Notes: generated from the sequence alone by a model not told the origin. DNA of 64,000 nucleotides from Cladocopium goreaui (GCA_947184155.2 CAMXCT020005057.1:243990-307989); one strand, 5' to 3'; shown: positions 21,161-32,320, counted from the first letter of the stretch. Translations and numbers: made by a program.

Positions 21161-22093
21161 CCGTTAGGCTTGGACACGGATGTGTGGCTCATTGGTTCCT
21201 GTGTGAAATGCAAAAAGGCAGCCCCGTGCGAGGCAGGGCGTCCAACCTTTTGAGTTGTTCTTCTTTACCTTTTGAAGCTTTTAATGCATAGTTGCCGGAA
21301 GCCTCCGTTACTTGCTTTTTTGTCTTTGTCTATTCCTCAACTGTGTGGGGCTGGTTTTTAGCTAAAGTGCAGCATGGTGCTCTTCAATTTTGATTAATCA
21401 CCTTCCTATATATATATATATATTTATATTTATACACAGTAATTAATTATATATATATATAATTATATACATAATATAGTAGTAATTGCCATTTTTGCAT
21501 ATATAACCACTTACATATATACATATATACATATATACATATATACATATATACATATATACATATTTACATATATACATATATACATATATACATATAT
21601 ACATATATACATATATACATATATACATATATTCATATATACATATATACATATATACAGATATACATATATACATATATACATATATACATATATACAT
21701 ATATACATATATACATACATATACATATATACATATATATATAGTACGTTGCCATGAGTTCCCAAATTCCGCAAGCCTAAACATGTAGATTTCCATCGCA
21801 CTTAGGAAGCCCATTCTCTGCTGGAAGTGGCAAGGGAGAAGGCCGACTTTTCCGGGTTTGGGGCGCTGATGCATAGGTCCATGAGTCCATGGTTTCAAAC
21901 AGAAATTTTATGTGGAAATACGAAGTTGCATGGGTGAAATACTTCAAACTACAACAACATAGCATCTCAAAATACTGACTGGTACCCTGGTACCACAAGA
22001 TATTGATATTTCTTTGTCACTTCAGGGTTTTTGAACTGGTCCCTTGAGCCCGTTGGCCGAAAAATCGCCATCCACGGTGGCGTTTTTTCAAAG
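21161..22093. other. No gene; includes an ATATACAT microsatellite
   Basis: From 21413 to 21742 the sequence is TA tracts and (ACATATAT)n with period 8. The flanks carry no supported coding signal. Confidence 0.6.
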
Positions 22094-22150
22094 GCCGCTG
22101 CCAAAGCCGCGGCGGACACAGCGGCACAAAGAGAGGCACCCATTGGAACC
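22094..22150 (+). CDS. Candidate exon of a Lys/Ala-rich protein
   Basis: Follows TTTTTTCAAAG, phase 0: AAAKAAADTAAQREAPIG. The donor is not clear, so the 3' end is approximate. The composition links it to the exons at 22.3-24.2 kb. Confidence 0.5.
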
Positions 22151-22324
22151 ATCGGATGTATTTTTGGGTGAATTGCAGGGTGATTTTTGGTGTATCATAA
22201 CACATATCAAAAACTTATAGTTTTTTGACTATGTGACTATCGAGTGAATATGTGTGAACATTTCCAATCATTGTTTTGACCCTTTTTTTTCCCCTTATCC
22301 GCAGTCCAGTAGGAAACCTGCCAG

Positions 22325-22375
22325 GTGGAGGAGAAGAAAGTTGCTGCAAAGGCGGCAGCGAAGGCCAAGAGCAAG
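22325..22375 (+). CDS. Candidate exon of a Lys/Ala-rich protein
   Basis: Follows CCTGCCAG, exactly 17 codons: VEEKKVAAKAAAKAKSK. The following bases are GCTGGG, so the donor would be GC rather than GT, a class known in dinoflagellate introns. A GT donor further on would add ordinary codons. Confidence 0.5.
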
Positions 22376-23371
22376 GCTGGGTTCACATGGGTTCTGCAGA
22401 ACACCTGTGAACAAGTGGATATTAACGGGGTGTATTATGATCAACTATGATTAACTATAGTGGGATATATATATATATATATCATATTATGTATATATAT
22501 ATATATACATAATATAGATATATCCAAACTTGTTGGGATTTATTTATATAGGAAACCTCAAAGATGGAATTTTCCCTTATTACTCTCATAGTACTACAAG
22601 AATCCCCAATAGTATGGGAAGGGAATGTGGGGTCCATCAAACCAAAAAAACAGTAGCTGTTCGTTGCGAGTCTAATCCGATCAAAGGTTTTTTTTTTTTA
22701 ATGAAAATGTGGAAAAACCAACAAATAGGTGTAGACTATCTGGAAGAGGGTGCTTTATCATGGGTCTACCACATGAGTTCCAAAAACAATAGACAAATTT
22801 CGAAAACCTGGAAATTAGACTATGAGGCAAAAATCAGCGAAGGAAACACACGTGATCCAGCGTGATCCTATCTTTGGGATCACTATATAGATAGATGTCT
22901 AATACATGGAGTTCAATCTGACAGCTACAAATAATATCAAAATTTATGGGGATGTTTTTTTACATCCCAATGACGTCCAATTTCCCAATTGAGGATTGTT
23001 GGAGGTGACATGCCACGTGAAGCGAGTTGAAGTGGTCAAACCCTGAAAGCAATGTTGTTTTTGTAGTATAGATACCATCATTTGTTTTTCAGTACTTGAA
23101 AAACACCAAGCATTGTTTTTTCAAAATCATTTTGTCCGCTTCTATAACAAATGCATACCCCAATAATATCAACAGGTGCATTTCAACAAATGGGATCTTA
23201 TGGGATATGATTTTGATGTGACGTATGATATTTTCATTGATATATCACGTGGTTTCAAATATGGTTTGGTTGATTAGTTTAGTTATGTAATTGGTTGATC
23301 ATTTTAATGAAAAAAAACAACGCAACGGGCCGGGCCACGTCTGCTTTCGGCCACGTCTCTGGCTCTGCCAG
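22376..23371. other. No confident gene
   Basis: TA microsatellite at 22461-22520. A plus frame at 22530-22865 has a plausible C-terminal half (SWVYHMSSKNNRQISKTWKL) but no splice support. Confidence 0.4.
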
Positions 23372-23416
23372 GCTGCGGCTGAAGCCAAAAAGGCGGCAGC
23401 TGCAGCAAAGGCGAGC
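23372..23416 (+). CDS. Candidate exon of a Lys/Ala-rich protein
   Basis: Follows GCTCTGCCAG. Fifteen codons, AAAEAKKAAAAAKAS, then CGTTGAG. With GTTGAG as donor the exon would be one base longer. Clearly related in composition to the exons at 22.3 and 24.1 kb. Confidence 0.5.
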
Positions 23417-23538
23417 CGTTGAGTTTTCACACATTTCGACCATAGAAAATCCATAGAAAATCCATAGATAACCCCACATGACAACCCACAAAAACCCTAT
23501 ATCTATCGATATAAACCATTGATGTTCTAGTTATGCAA

Positions 23539-23651
23539 CATGTGGGAGAAAGCAATGCCATAAACTTACCATCCATGACTTTGAATGGTAACCATACCAC
23601 CTATAAAAATGATGATTTGGGGGTGGTTTATGGCATTGTTTTACCCACATG
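23539..23651. mobile_element. Family H inverted-repeat element (H1)
   Basis: ATGTGGG...GCAATGCCATAAAC at the left and GGTTTATGGCATTGTTTTAC plus CCACAT at the right. The middle ACCACCTATAAAAATG and GATTTGGGGG are shared with copies at 36.2, 39.25 and 46.75 kb. Confidence 0.8.
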
Positions 23652-23955
23652 ACACATATTTTGGACCATAGAATGGGGGTTGTTTTAGTTTGATTGGGAT
23701 GGAATCATGATTGTTTAAAGCATCCAGAATCCAAACAAGTAGATGTCTCTGTCGAAGACGTAATTTATCTTAGAATATCATTGTCTTCATCGATATTGAC
23801 CCATGCTACAACCATATTATCCGTTAGTCAATGCATATGTTTCAAACAATGTTGGTATGATGCATATGTGGCTTCTCATAATCATATTGTACAATTGCAA
23901 ATCCACATCATCTATTAGTACATAATATATGGTACATTTATGTTACATTATGTTA

Positions 23956-24047
23956 CTGGTTGGTGGTTTCAAACATTTTTCCATAATGTATGGGATAATC
24001 ATTCCCATTGACTAATATGTTTCAAGATTGTTAAAACCACCAACCAG
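23956..24047. mobile_element. Family B element, short subtype (B5)
   Basis: CTGGTTGGTGGTTTCAAACA to AAAACCACCAACCAG, 92 bp. This subtype has CAAGATTGTTAAAACC in place of CAGAGGGGTAGGTCAACC. Confidence 0.9.
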
Positions 24048-24134
24048 TTTAATATATGCATTTTATGATCAGGTACTAAATGGTTTAATCATTCATTGGT
24101 GATCAAAAAGGTAAATAAATCCCATCCCTTGCAG

Positions 24135-24251
24135 GCGAAGGCCAAGGCGGAGGCTCGTGCCAAGGCGCGCGCTGCCAAGGCGGCGAAGGCCGAGGCCAAG
24201 GCCGCGGCCAAGGCCGCAGCCAAGGCGGCGGCGGCTGCAGCGGAGGCCCCA
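24135..24251 (+). CDS. Candidate exon, AK-repeat protein
   Basis: CCCTTGCAG precedes. 39 whole codons end at CCA|GTGGAG. The peptide is AKAKAEARAKARAAKAAKAE, then AKAAAKAAAKAAAAAAEAP. This is the strongest of the Lys/Ala islands. The periodic K/A pattern predicts a long basic helix. Function cannot be assigned; histone-H1-like tails and repeat linker proteins share this look. Confidence 0.6.
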
Positions 24252-24522
24252 GTGGAGGCGTCCAAAACAACTTCCAGAGCAGGGGGTTTGATGATTTTCT
24301 GAGTTGCCATGTTTGCAATTGGGCTTGGGATGCTTGGGTTTGGATTCTACACTTTTGAGCGGTTAGACATATATTAGACATTATGTGGTTAAATTATTAT
24401 GTTATGTTATACGATTCTTGCCAGCATCCACTGTATTATCTCATACATTGTCCCATATATTAGTCGTATTTATTCGTATATTCCCATGGGTGGTATATAT
24501 AAACCATCCCCAAATGGTACAG

Positions 24523-24760
24523 GGTGGTGCCCCAGTTCGTTAGCTAAGTTGGTGCAAATAAGTCCAATTTCATTGTGGTTTGTGTTGGTGATATATCTAT
24601 AGTTTTCATGGGATTATAACCCCCTATTTACCCTCTGGTAATTTAACGTAGCTATTGGAAATGGCCATTGAGAAAAGTTGAAATTTACCTATGAAAAAAA
24701 TGGTGGATCTTTCCAGTTCGCTATGTTAATTTACCAGAGGCTATAACTGGGGGCACCGCC
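24523..24760. mobile_element. Family D element interrupted by A9 (D1)
   Basis: The left part starts GGTGGTGCCCCAGTTCGTTA and runs to ATTATAACCCCCTATT; the right part is TATAACTGGGGGCACC. Between them sits a complete family A element. The intact right half of family D at 53.0 kb reads CCATTTATAACTGGGG, which identifies the empty site. Confidence 0.85.
24629..24743. mobile_element. Family A element nested in family D (A9)
   Basis: TACCCTCTGGTAATTTAACG to AATTTACCAGAGGCTA. Comparison with the empty family D site shows only TA duplicated at the ends, so the element proper is CCCTCTGG...CCAGAGGC. Confidence 0.9.
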
Positions 24761-24809
24761 GCCAGTATGTTTATGGCCTTGGTATCTACTCATGGCACCA
24801 TGGGCACAG

Positions 24810-24875
24810 GCCACAGCGCTTACCGCGGCAACCGCGGCGACTGCCGCGACCATGGCGACTATGGGCCCACCGCCA
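24810..24875 (+). CDS. Candidate exon, Ala/Thr-rich
   Basis: Follows GGGCACAG. 22 whole codons, ATALTAATAATAATMATMGP then PP, to GCCA|GTACGC. Low complexity. It sits just after the nested D/A element. Confidence 0.45.
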
Positions 24876-24947
24876 GTACGCTGTCGAAAATGGGACCCCC
24901 CACTGGTCATGGTTTAGGGTTAACTTATCAGACCTGTGACAACACCA

Positions 24948-25085
24948 TATATATATATATACACATATATATATATATACTATATATATATATGTGTATA
25001 TATTGTTATTTACATATATATATATATACACATAATGTATATATGATGATATGTAATTAGATAGATAGATACATATATATATATA
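24948..25085. repeat. TA microsatellite
   Basis: TATATACACATATATA-type runs. No gene. Confidence 0.95.
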
Positions 25086-25206
25086 ATGATTCGGTCAAGC
25101 TTCACACAGGACTTTGTTGTCCATGCATCAGTTTCCGAGAGACATCAGTTTCGTTGCCAAGGATCGAAACCACTCGAAAAGACGGCTAGCCAGAATGGGT
25201 GTGTAA

Positions 25207-25407
25207 CTGGTTGGTGGTTTGGAACTTTTTTTTCCATATATCCCATAGGATCCATGTATGGTATATATGCTAACATTGGGGGTATATTGATGGTAAATGT
25301 TACCATATATAGCATACATGGATCCTATGGGTATTGGGAAGAAAAAGCCAATACTCCCGACTCCCAACTAATATTTTGCAGAGGGGGTTGAAACCACCAA
25401 CCATGCA
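25207..25407. mobile_element. Family B element interrupted by family E (B6)
   Basis: Left CTGGTTGGTGGTTTGGAAC, right TTGCAGAGGGGGTTGAAACC plus ACCAACCAT. A complete family E element lies inside, splitting the usual TTCCATATATGGGA text. Confidence 0.8.
25241..25340. mobile_element. Family E inverted-repeat element nested in B6 (E1)
   Basis: CCCATAGGATCCATGTATGG mirrored by GCATACATGGATCCTATGGG. TAT flanks both ends, so a 3-bp target duplication is likely. The second copy, at 37.1 kb, is flanked by TTA on both sides. Confidence 0.85.
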
Positions 25408-25980
25408 GATAAGTATTTATCCACAATCAATAATGTGGCATCTCTGCTGGTGAGCAAATCACAAAGGAGTACTAGCTGGGATTATCAGTATGTGCTGATC
25501 ATAGGAGAATATATTTCATCAGCAGTGAAAGTTGAACGGCATTATATGTCATTTTGTTCCTGATCACACCCGCAGTCTGACCGTCTGACCACTTTAATGC
25601 GGTGTTGTTTGATGTGTCTATTGCTTTGTCGATTCTCCATGAACAAAAGGGGTTTATCACATTTTTTGAGTTTGTGCTTAGTTAATCACCAAAATCATTC
25701 AATCTAGTGTTATTAATCGATACCATCAAATCTCATATGCTGTTGTAGCAAGACAGGTTTGGTGTATACATATAGATATATATATGTATATGTACAGCAG
25801 CCCCGAGAAAGATAGAGATGTCACCTCCTACGAAAACAATGATAAAATTACTATATAATCAATATTTGTTGGTGATTGTTACCTCTACTGTATATATATA
25901 TATATATATGCTACCCCCCCCCCCTGATACCTACTTTTTACTGTTAATTCCTTCCTTTCTTCGTAACTACATCTGTGCTG
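25408..25980. other. No gene recognised
   Basis: AT-rich spacer with TA tracts and a C9 run near 25914. No supported coding region. Confidence 0.5.
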
Positions 25981-25991
25981 GCAGCAAGTCA

Positions 25992-26400
25992 TTTGCAAGA
26001 ACCATGTGGGTTACATGCTTGAGGGAGCGTGGGTTCAAAAGGATGAAGCTATGAAGGCTTTGCACAAAGTGCTGCGTTACAAGTTCTCACTTGGGCAAAC
26101 TACAGCAAGTACTTTGCACGAACCACGTGGATCACGTGCTTGAGGGAGGGTGGGTTCAAAAGGATGAAGCTATGAAGGCTTTGCACAAAGTGCTGCGTTA
26201 TAATTTCTCACTCGGGCAAACTACAGCAAGTACTTTGCACGAATCACGGTTACATGCTTGAGGGAGGGTGGGTTCAAAAGGATGAAGCTATGAAGGCTTT
26301 GCACAAAGTGCTGCGTTACAAGTTCTCACTTGGGCAAACTACAGCCAGTATTTTGCACGAACCACGTGGTTCACGTGCTTGACACTTTAGGAAGGGTGGA
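25992..26400 (+). repeat. 121-bp tandem array, about 3.4 copies, with a coding-like unit
   Basis: Units start TTTGCAAGAACC or TTTGCACGAACC at 25992, 26113, 26234 and 26352. Each holds an open frame reading MLEGAWVQKDEAMKALHKVL and then RYKFSLGQTT before a stop. Because 121 is not a multiple of three, the frame does not continue from one unit to the next. Either one exon was amplified together with flanking intron, or this is a non-coding satellite made from a former exon. Confidence 0.85.
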
Positions 26401-26654
26401 TTCAAAAGGATGAAGCTGTTGAGGCATTGCGGCATAACATTATATTGAGGTAAAGAGTGGCACTTGCCTACGGTTCGACGAAGACCCCTGCAACCGCAGT
26501 AGCTCCCACGATATAGCGAAGAGAAGAAGCATCCTTTTTTTGGCCATCGCACGCTCGCACTCGGTAATCTACCCCAGATACCACTGTACAAGTGCGCCTG
26601 TGTACACTGATCTCAAGTCTGAACTTAAGTCTGAACTCAAGCCTCAAAGCCTGC

Positions 26655-27215
26655 CACCGAAGATCCAAGATCCAAGATTTCCAGAAAACTTTTCTTGGAT
26701 GCACTTGCAGAATCTTGGATGCACCCAAGATCCAAGATCCAAGATTCCCAGAAAATTTTTCTTGGATGCAGGCTGGAAATCTTGGATGCACCGAAGATCC
26801 AAGATCCAAGATTCCCAGAAAATTTTTCTTGGATGCAGGCTGGAAATCTTGGATGCACCCAAGATCCAAGATCCAAGATTTCCAGAAAACTTTTCTTGGA
26901 AATCTTGGAAATCTTGGCATAAACCCAAGATCCAAGATCTTGGGTGCATCCAAGATTCTGCAAGTGCATCCAAGAAAAGTTTTCTAGAAATCTTGGATCT
27001 TGGATCTTGGGTGCATCCAAGATTTCCAGCCTGCATCCAAGAAAAAATTTCTGGGAATCTTGGATCTTGGATCTTGGGTGCATCCAAGATTCTGCAAGTG
27101 CATCCAAGAAAAGTTTTCTGGAAATCTTGGATCTTGGATCTTGGGTTTATCCCAAGATTTCCAAGAAAAGCTTTCTGGAAATCTTGGATCTTGGATCTTG
27201 GGTAGCAGGAATCGA
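26655..27215. repeat. Large imperfect palindrome centred at 26937
   Basis: The left arm is built from CCAAGATCCAAGAT, TTCCAGAAAACTTTTCTTGG and ATGCACTTGCAGAATC blocks. The right arm is the same text in reverse complement, with the exact centre CCAAGATCTTGG at 26932-26943. Each arm is about 280 bp. Frames on both strands (KIQDPRF or GSWILGAS repeats) are artefacts of the palindrome. Confidence 0.9.
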
Positions 27216-27535
27216 GACTATGACACTCAAGTCTGAAGTCAAGTCTGAACTCAAGTCTGAACTCATGTCTCAAGAAACTCAATATAAAAAGCTTTCTGGA
27301 AATCTTGGATCTTGGATCTTGGGTAGCAGGAATCGAGACTATGACACTCAAGTCTGAAGTCAAGTCTGAACTCAAGTCTGAACTCATGTCTCAAGAAACT
27401 CAATATAAAAAGCTTTCTGGAAATCTTGGATCTTGGATCTTGGGTAGCAGAAATCGAGACTATGACACTCAAGTCTGAAGTCAAGCCTGAACTCAAGTCT
27501 GAACTCATGTCTCAAGAAACTCAATATAAAAAACC
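27166..27535. repeat. 121-bp tandem array attached to the palindrome
   Basis: Three units begin AAAAGCTTTCTGGAAATCTT at 27166, 27287 and 27408. They contain GAATCGAGACTATGACACTC and a CAAGTCTGAA stutter. The stutter also appears left of the palindrome near 26.61 kb, so the two structures share history. Confidence 0.9.
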
Positions 27536-29337
27536 TATCAAATTCAACATATGAAAATAAGCAAATTATACTGTAATTTACAGTATAAATCAAGGAAAGG
27601 TAGGTACCAGGGGGGGGTACCATATATATATATATATATATATAGATAGATATAATGATCCTGAATTAACTAGAATATGGGATTTTCAAACATACTCCTA
27701 TGTTAGTGTGTTCTAAAGAAAGTGTTGTCATATTCTATCTAGTCTGGGATGACTGTGTATATATATATATGTATAGCTTATATATATATATATAGAGGTA
27801 TGATCCCAAAAAAATGTCAGAACAATCATTTATCACCAATGTCGTAGGATTTTGAGATGTTACCACCAAATTAGCCCAGTTTCTACTTGTAGATATACCA
27901 ATTTAATTACCACCATATGATACAATATGGCGATGTGTATGTATATATATATTTACACAAGTTCATTATATTGTATAGTAACATCTTGGCACTTTAGTGA
28001 ATCTTGAACTATCAGTTTATGAAAGTAGTTATATCAATATTAATGGTGAAATTGACTGCCCTTTATCACTAACTGTATCTAGATATATAGTGCTATTCAA
28101 TAGTCAACATAGATGAATATAGTGAACATCACTACTGATAGTTGAATCTCTACTGGTGATTCAACAATCCACTATAGATTCACACATTTGCTATAGAATT
28201 ACCATAGATGAGTAGATTCAATATCACAAACTGTATCTAGATGGTGATGCTCAATAGTTCTAAGCGATATGATAACTTATAGATGGACTTATCGATAAGA
28301 TCTGTCTTCATATTACTATTACATAACAATACATGAATATATTCAATAGTGGTCCAATCTATATATATATATATATCAATTATCAACATCATATTGCTAA
28401 AGGTCAAATCACCACCTTGGTAATATCTCTATATATGTATATATATATATTGATAAACTTAAACAAAACACCATATCTAATAATATACCTTCTCTATTCT
28501 GGAATTGTCAATATCATGGAATATAGGTGTCATTGATTGAATTTGTTGTGCTCAAATCTATAGGTGTCATATACCTTAGTTATCACATAATTCATATTAT
28601 ATTTATGATACTTCTAGTTTTTATATTCATATACCTGTAGAATAATATAATATATCACATACCTTATTTATTTACAGGTATCATGTACCTTATTTATCCA
28701 TAAATCAACTCTACTTAGAAAAATCACTATAGTTAGAACAGACACCTATAGTCAGAAAAAAAAAACACCTACAGTTAGAAAAATGACCTATACTTTGAAA
28801 AATCACCTTCACTTAGAAAGAACACCAGAAAAATTGCTTATAGTTAGAGAAATCACCTATAAATTGAACAATCACCTACACTTAGAAACAACACCTATTA
28901 TAGTTAGAAAAACTCATCTATACTTTGAACAATCACCTATATACTTAGAAAACAAACACCTATAGTTCAAAATATGCTGCTATATCATGATATATCATGA
29001 TATACTGTATACTAAATATTGGAAATCACTATTAATTACTCATATTACAACGAGTATTAATCAATTAATCACATTATAAATCACTATTATAGGTTAATAA
29101 ATCACTATCAACAGGTTAATATATATAGTATCACTTTATCACTATTACAAGAAACTATATTATATTATATTATCACTATTACCATTATGGATACTATTAC
29201 CTATTAATAAATAAACTCTGGTTAATATAGTGATAATATTACCTATTAATTATGGATACTATTACCAATTACCTATTAATAAATCACTATATCAGATTCA
29301 TATAACTGGTGATTGGACAAACTCGTTCGGCCGACAG
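27536..29337. other. AT-rich gene-free stretch with short tandem repeats
   Basis: TA microsatellites near 27.63, 27.77 and 28.36 kb. From 28695 to 28975 a loose repeat of about 27 bp (TTAGAAAAATCACCTATA) recurs roughly ten times. Around 29.0-29.3 kb TATTAATAAATCACTAT phrases repeat. No coding signal. Confidence 0.75.
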
Positions 29338-29388
29338 GTGCCGGTGAAGGCCAAGGCGCGCGCGGCCAAGCGAAAGGCCGGAGCTTCA
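29338..29388 (+). CDS. Candidate exon of a Lys/Ala-rich protein
   Basis: A GC-rich island in AT-rich DNA. It follows CCGACAG, has 17 whole codons VPVKAKARAAKRKAGAS and donor TCA|GTCGGA. Same KAKARAAK style as the 24.1 kb exon. Confidence 0.55.
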
Positions 29389-29529
29389 GTCGGAATGGCG
29401 GGTTTTTTTTCTGATTTTCTATGGACTTATGGATATATAAATGGTGAGTTTACGGATTTATATATGGATTTTTGTATGGTTTTTCTATGGACTCATGGAT
29501 TTCCAAATCAAAAGGATAATATAACAATA

Positions 29530-29636
29530 TACCCTCTGGTAAATTAATTTGTTGACCCTGAAAATGACCAATTTCTAGTGGAAACTAGTCTTCCAATCCC
29601 TATCTGGCAGGGTCTATGTTAATTTACTGGAGGGTA
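29530..29636. mobile_element. Family A element, TTTACTGG subtype (A10)
   Basis: TACCCTCTGGTAAATTAATT to AATTTACTGGAGGGTA, with CTAGTGGAAACTAGTCTTCC inside. The same subtype occurs at 43.9 kb. Confidence 0.85.
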
Positions 29637-30229
29637 TGGACTTATGGAATTACATTTTATATATAAATGGTGGGTTTATGGATTTATATATGGATTTATG
29701 TATGGATTTATGGTGTAATTGTCTGATGTTGGCTCAGATTGCTTGAGATTTCACGAATTCTGTTGCGCCCTCGGACAACGAGTTTGATGGAAGTTTGATG
29801 GATGAAATTGATGAAATGCTCCGGCCTAAATCCCCATGAATCCACGAATCTCCCACAAGTGGCTGGCCGTTTTAAGCTGTTCCAGCTTTGGCAAATTAGC
29901 ACAAGTGGAAACAGTCAGTTAGCTTAAGTGCCTTGAGTTTTTGTGGCTTTACTCGTCGGTTTATGATATCCCGTTGGCCATGCCGCCCTCAAAACTGTCC
30001 TTGGTTGGTTGACAATATGCCCTTTTTATCTACCATTGAACGTCCACATGTGGTACTTGTACTGGACCTTCATTCCAGTTGCTGGAATCGTCCGTCAAAG
30101 TTTGGACATATCCATTTCATATGCGGGTAAATATGGCAACTAGCCATACAAACGAGTTATAGTTATAAGGTTATCAGATTGATATCGAATGTAATAACAA
30201 TAATAAGCGGTTTAGGCATATCTCAGCAG
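29637..30229. other. No gene recognised
   Basis: TATGGATTTATATATGG phrases repeat on either side of A10. No supported exon. Confidence 0.45.
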
Positions 30230-30307
30230 GATATCTTTGGGTTCATGCGGCCCCGTGAAAGGCAGACACTGAAAGGCTTGAAGCTGAGAACGCCGAGGTC
30301 GAAGTAG
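30230..30307 (+). CDS. Candidate exon, basic C-terminal-like peptide
   Basis: Follows TCTCAGCAG, phase 0: DIFGFMRPRERQTLKGLKLR then TPRSK and TAG at 30305-30307. It may be a terminal exon, or splicing may occur at CGCCGAG|GTCGAA. The other two frames contain stops. Family unknown. Confidence 0.45.
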   Translation, partial: DIFGFMRPRERQTLKGLKLRTPRSK

Positions 30308-30566
30308 AACATTGGGCTGGGCAGCCAATTTGAGCCATTTGTTGAGTATCACTGTTGATTGGTTAAGACCCTATGATATAGGGACAGAAAAGATGATGAA
30401 CAAATGCTTTTTAACCATCAGCGGGGCATAGGTGATAAATGAGGATTGACTGAGGATTATATTGCGGGCGCTGGGGTTGTTTCCATAAACGGACATAAAC
30501 TGAGGATTATATTGGGTTCTAGTATCCACTATTGGCAATTATCTTGCTGTTCAATACCTTTGTTGC

Positions 30567-30809
30567 TTGATGATCGTAGGGGAATATACTACCAGTAATA
30601 CTGTAGCCTGTAACCCCGCAAGGGTCTTGAAAAACACTACTAAGGATTTGTTCTTCTATACTTTTGTGGGTTGCTCTGTTGTAGATCCATCATCATCATT
30701 TTCTGTTTCATTTTCATATTCATCTTCACCATCAATCATCCATGAACTAACTGTGAATCCCGCTCCTAATCAACCAGTACAATGGAATGACAAAGTATAC
30801 GTAGTGTAA
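30567..30809 (+). CDS. Hypothetical open frame, Ser-rich
   Basis: 80 codons with TVACNPARVLKNTTKDLFFY, a Ser stretch, then HELTVNPAPNQPVQWNDKVY and a stop. Protein-like composition distinct from the Lys/Ala exons. Start and splice limits unknown, and no family assigned. Confidence 0.35.
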   Translation: MMIVGEYTTSNTVACNPARVLKNTTKDLFFYTFVGCSVVDPSSSFSVSFSYSSSPSIIHELTVNPAPNQPVQWNDKVYVV

Positions 30810-31529
30810 TCATGTTTAATCATGTGTAATCATGTGTAATCTCTAAGGATTGAAAAACAACAACAACTTGGCAATCCTTCTAGGTTCAATTGCTCCAATG
30901 ATGGTGTCAATGCTGCAAAAAAGGCCAAATCTGGAAAGTGAGGGCAATAATTGAGGCAGTAATTTCATATACGTTCCTTGGTTTTTCTACAATAGCAGTA
31001 CAGCAGACAGTTGTAGGCTTCAATAAGGGTTTTCCTCTTTCATCACATGCCCAGATAGGTTTGTACACCGGTTACTTGAGTTCAGCATTTTGGAGTCAGG
31101 GACCACAAAGCTAATGTCAAGGCAACTGCATTGTGCTTTTGGGTAGATGGTGACTGATGGTGGAGGTGGCAGGGCGGCCAGAAAAAAAGTGCAGCAGGCA
31201 TGAATTTAGCATAAAACTGATACATTATGAAGCACATGTTCGTTTCTGATGGTCAAATTGTTTGAGTTGTTTTGCTGTTTGAATCGTTGTGTATAAATCC
31301 TGAACTCTTTGTTGCTTGAATTAACGCACTTGTTCTCCCAGATCAATGTGAATGTCCCCACCCCTTAGTAGTGTTGGACTACTGTAAACGCTTGGACATT
31401 TCTTCTTTATGGCTATGGGTAACTTCGACCTACCCTTCTGTTCACATCATTTCATAGCTGGTAGTTACGGAGGTTTATCTCCCCCCAACATGGGAAATTC
31501 ATAGGTTTTGAATCCACATCCATATCCCC
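30810..31529. other. No gene recognised
   Basis: Spacer; nothing supported on either strand. Confidence 0.45.
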
Positions 31530-31633
31530 TACACTCTGGTCAACTAACATAACTATGGAAAATCACAATTTTTAATGGGAAAACTCACTATAAATGGCCA
31601 TGTTCAATAGCTATGTTAGTTTACCAGAGGGTA
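31530..31633. mobile_element. Family A element (A11)
   Basis: TACACTCTGGTCAACTAACA to AGTTTACCAGAGGGTA, 104 bp. Confidence 0.9.
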
Positions 31634-32206
31634 TATCCCCATATCAGATGGTAATTTTGGGTTTTCACCCATCCCCTTCTAGTGGAAGTTCCTGACGCCA
31701 TCCACTGACGCCAGGCTTCGGACGGTGCTCCAGCGTGACGCCAAAATGGATGGATGCCACAGCTGGGAGATGGCTTAGTTCAATGGAAAAAAACAAAGCA
31801 TACATGAAACCATATGAAACATTATGAAGCCAGGTGTGGCATGGTGAAAAGTGGAGTATATTTCATAGTATATACATATTAGGGGATGGTCATCGATCCA
31901 TTACTAGAGTTACAAGGGATTCGTTTACCCATGACAAGGATTCCCATTGTGGGATGGAGGACCAAAAAACCATCATATTAATGCATATTAATGCATATTA
32001 ATGCAATGTTTTGAGCCTATAGCACTATATAGCACTATATAGCACTAATATTGTATATTGTTTTGTCTTCAAAAAAAATAAAAATAAAACGAGACGTTTT
32101 CCATATTTTTCTGCAGTCCTTTCCATTTTTCTTTGCCAATCAATCCATGGTTTGGTGGAGTCAACGGAGTCAGCGGAGTCGTGGCCAGCCTTAAAAAGGC
32201 GAGTTA
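31634..32206. other. No gene; small tandem repeats
   Basis: TATTAATGCA repeats three times near 31978 and ATAGCACTAT three times near 32022. A GC-rich island at about 31690-31740 (GACGCCA repeated) could be exonic but is unsupported. Confidence 0.4.
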
Positions 32207-32320
32207 TACCCGGCCTGGTAAACGTTTACGTAACTATGGAAAGATCCACCACGTTTAATGGGTAAATCCACTATTTCTATGGTCATGTTCAATAGCTTTT
32301 TGTATGTTTACCAGAGGGTA
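32207..32320. mobile_element. Family A element (A12)
   Basis: TACCCGGCCTGGTAAACGTT to GTATGTTTACCAGAGGGTA, 114 bp. Confidence 0.9.

Noticed and set aside
26468-27387. Open frames up to 247 codons with KIQDPRF or GSWILGAS repeats
   Set aside because: They read the palindrome and its tandem tail on both strands; mirror-image frames cannot all be real and none is supported.
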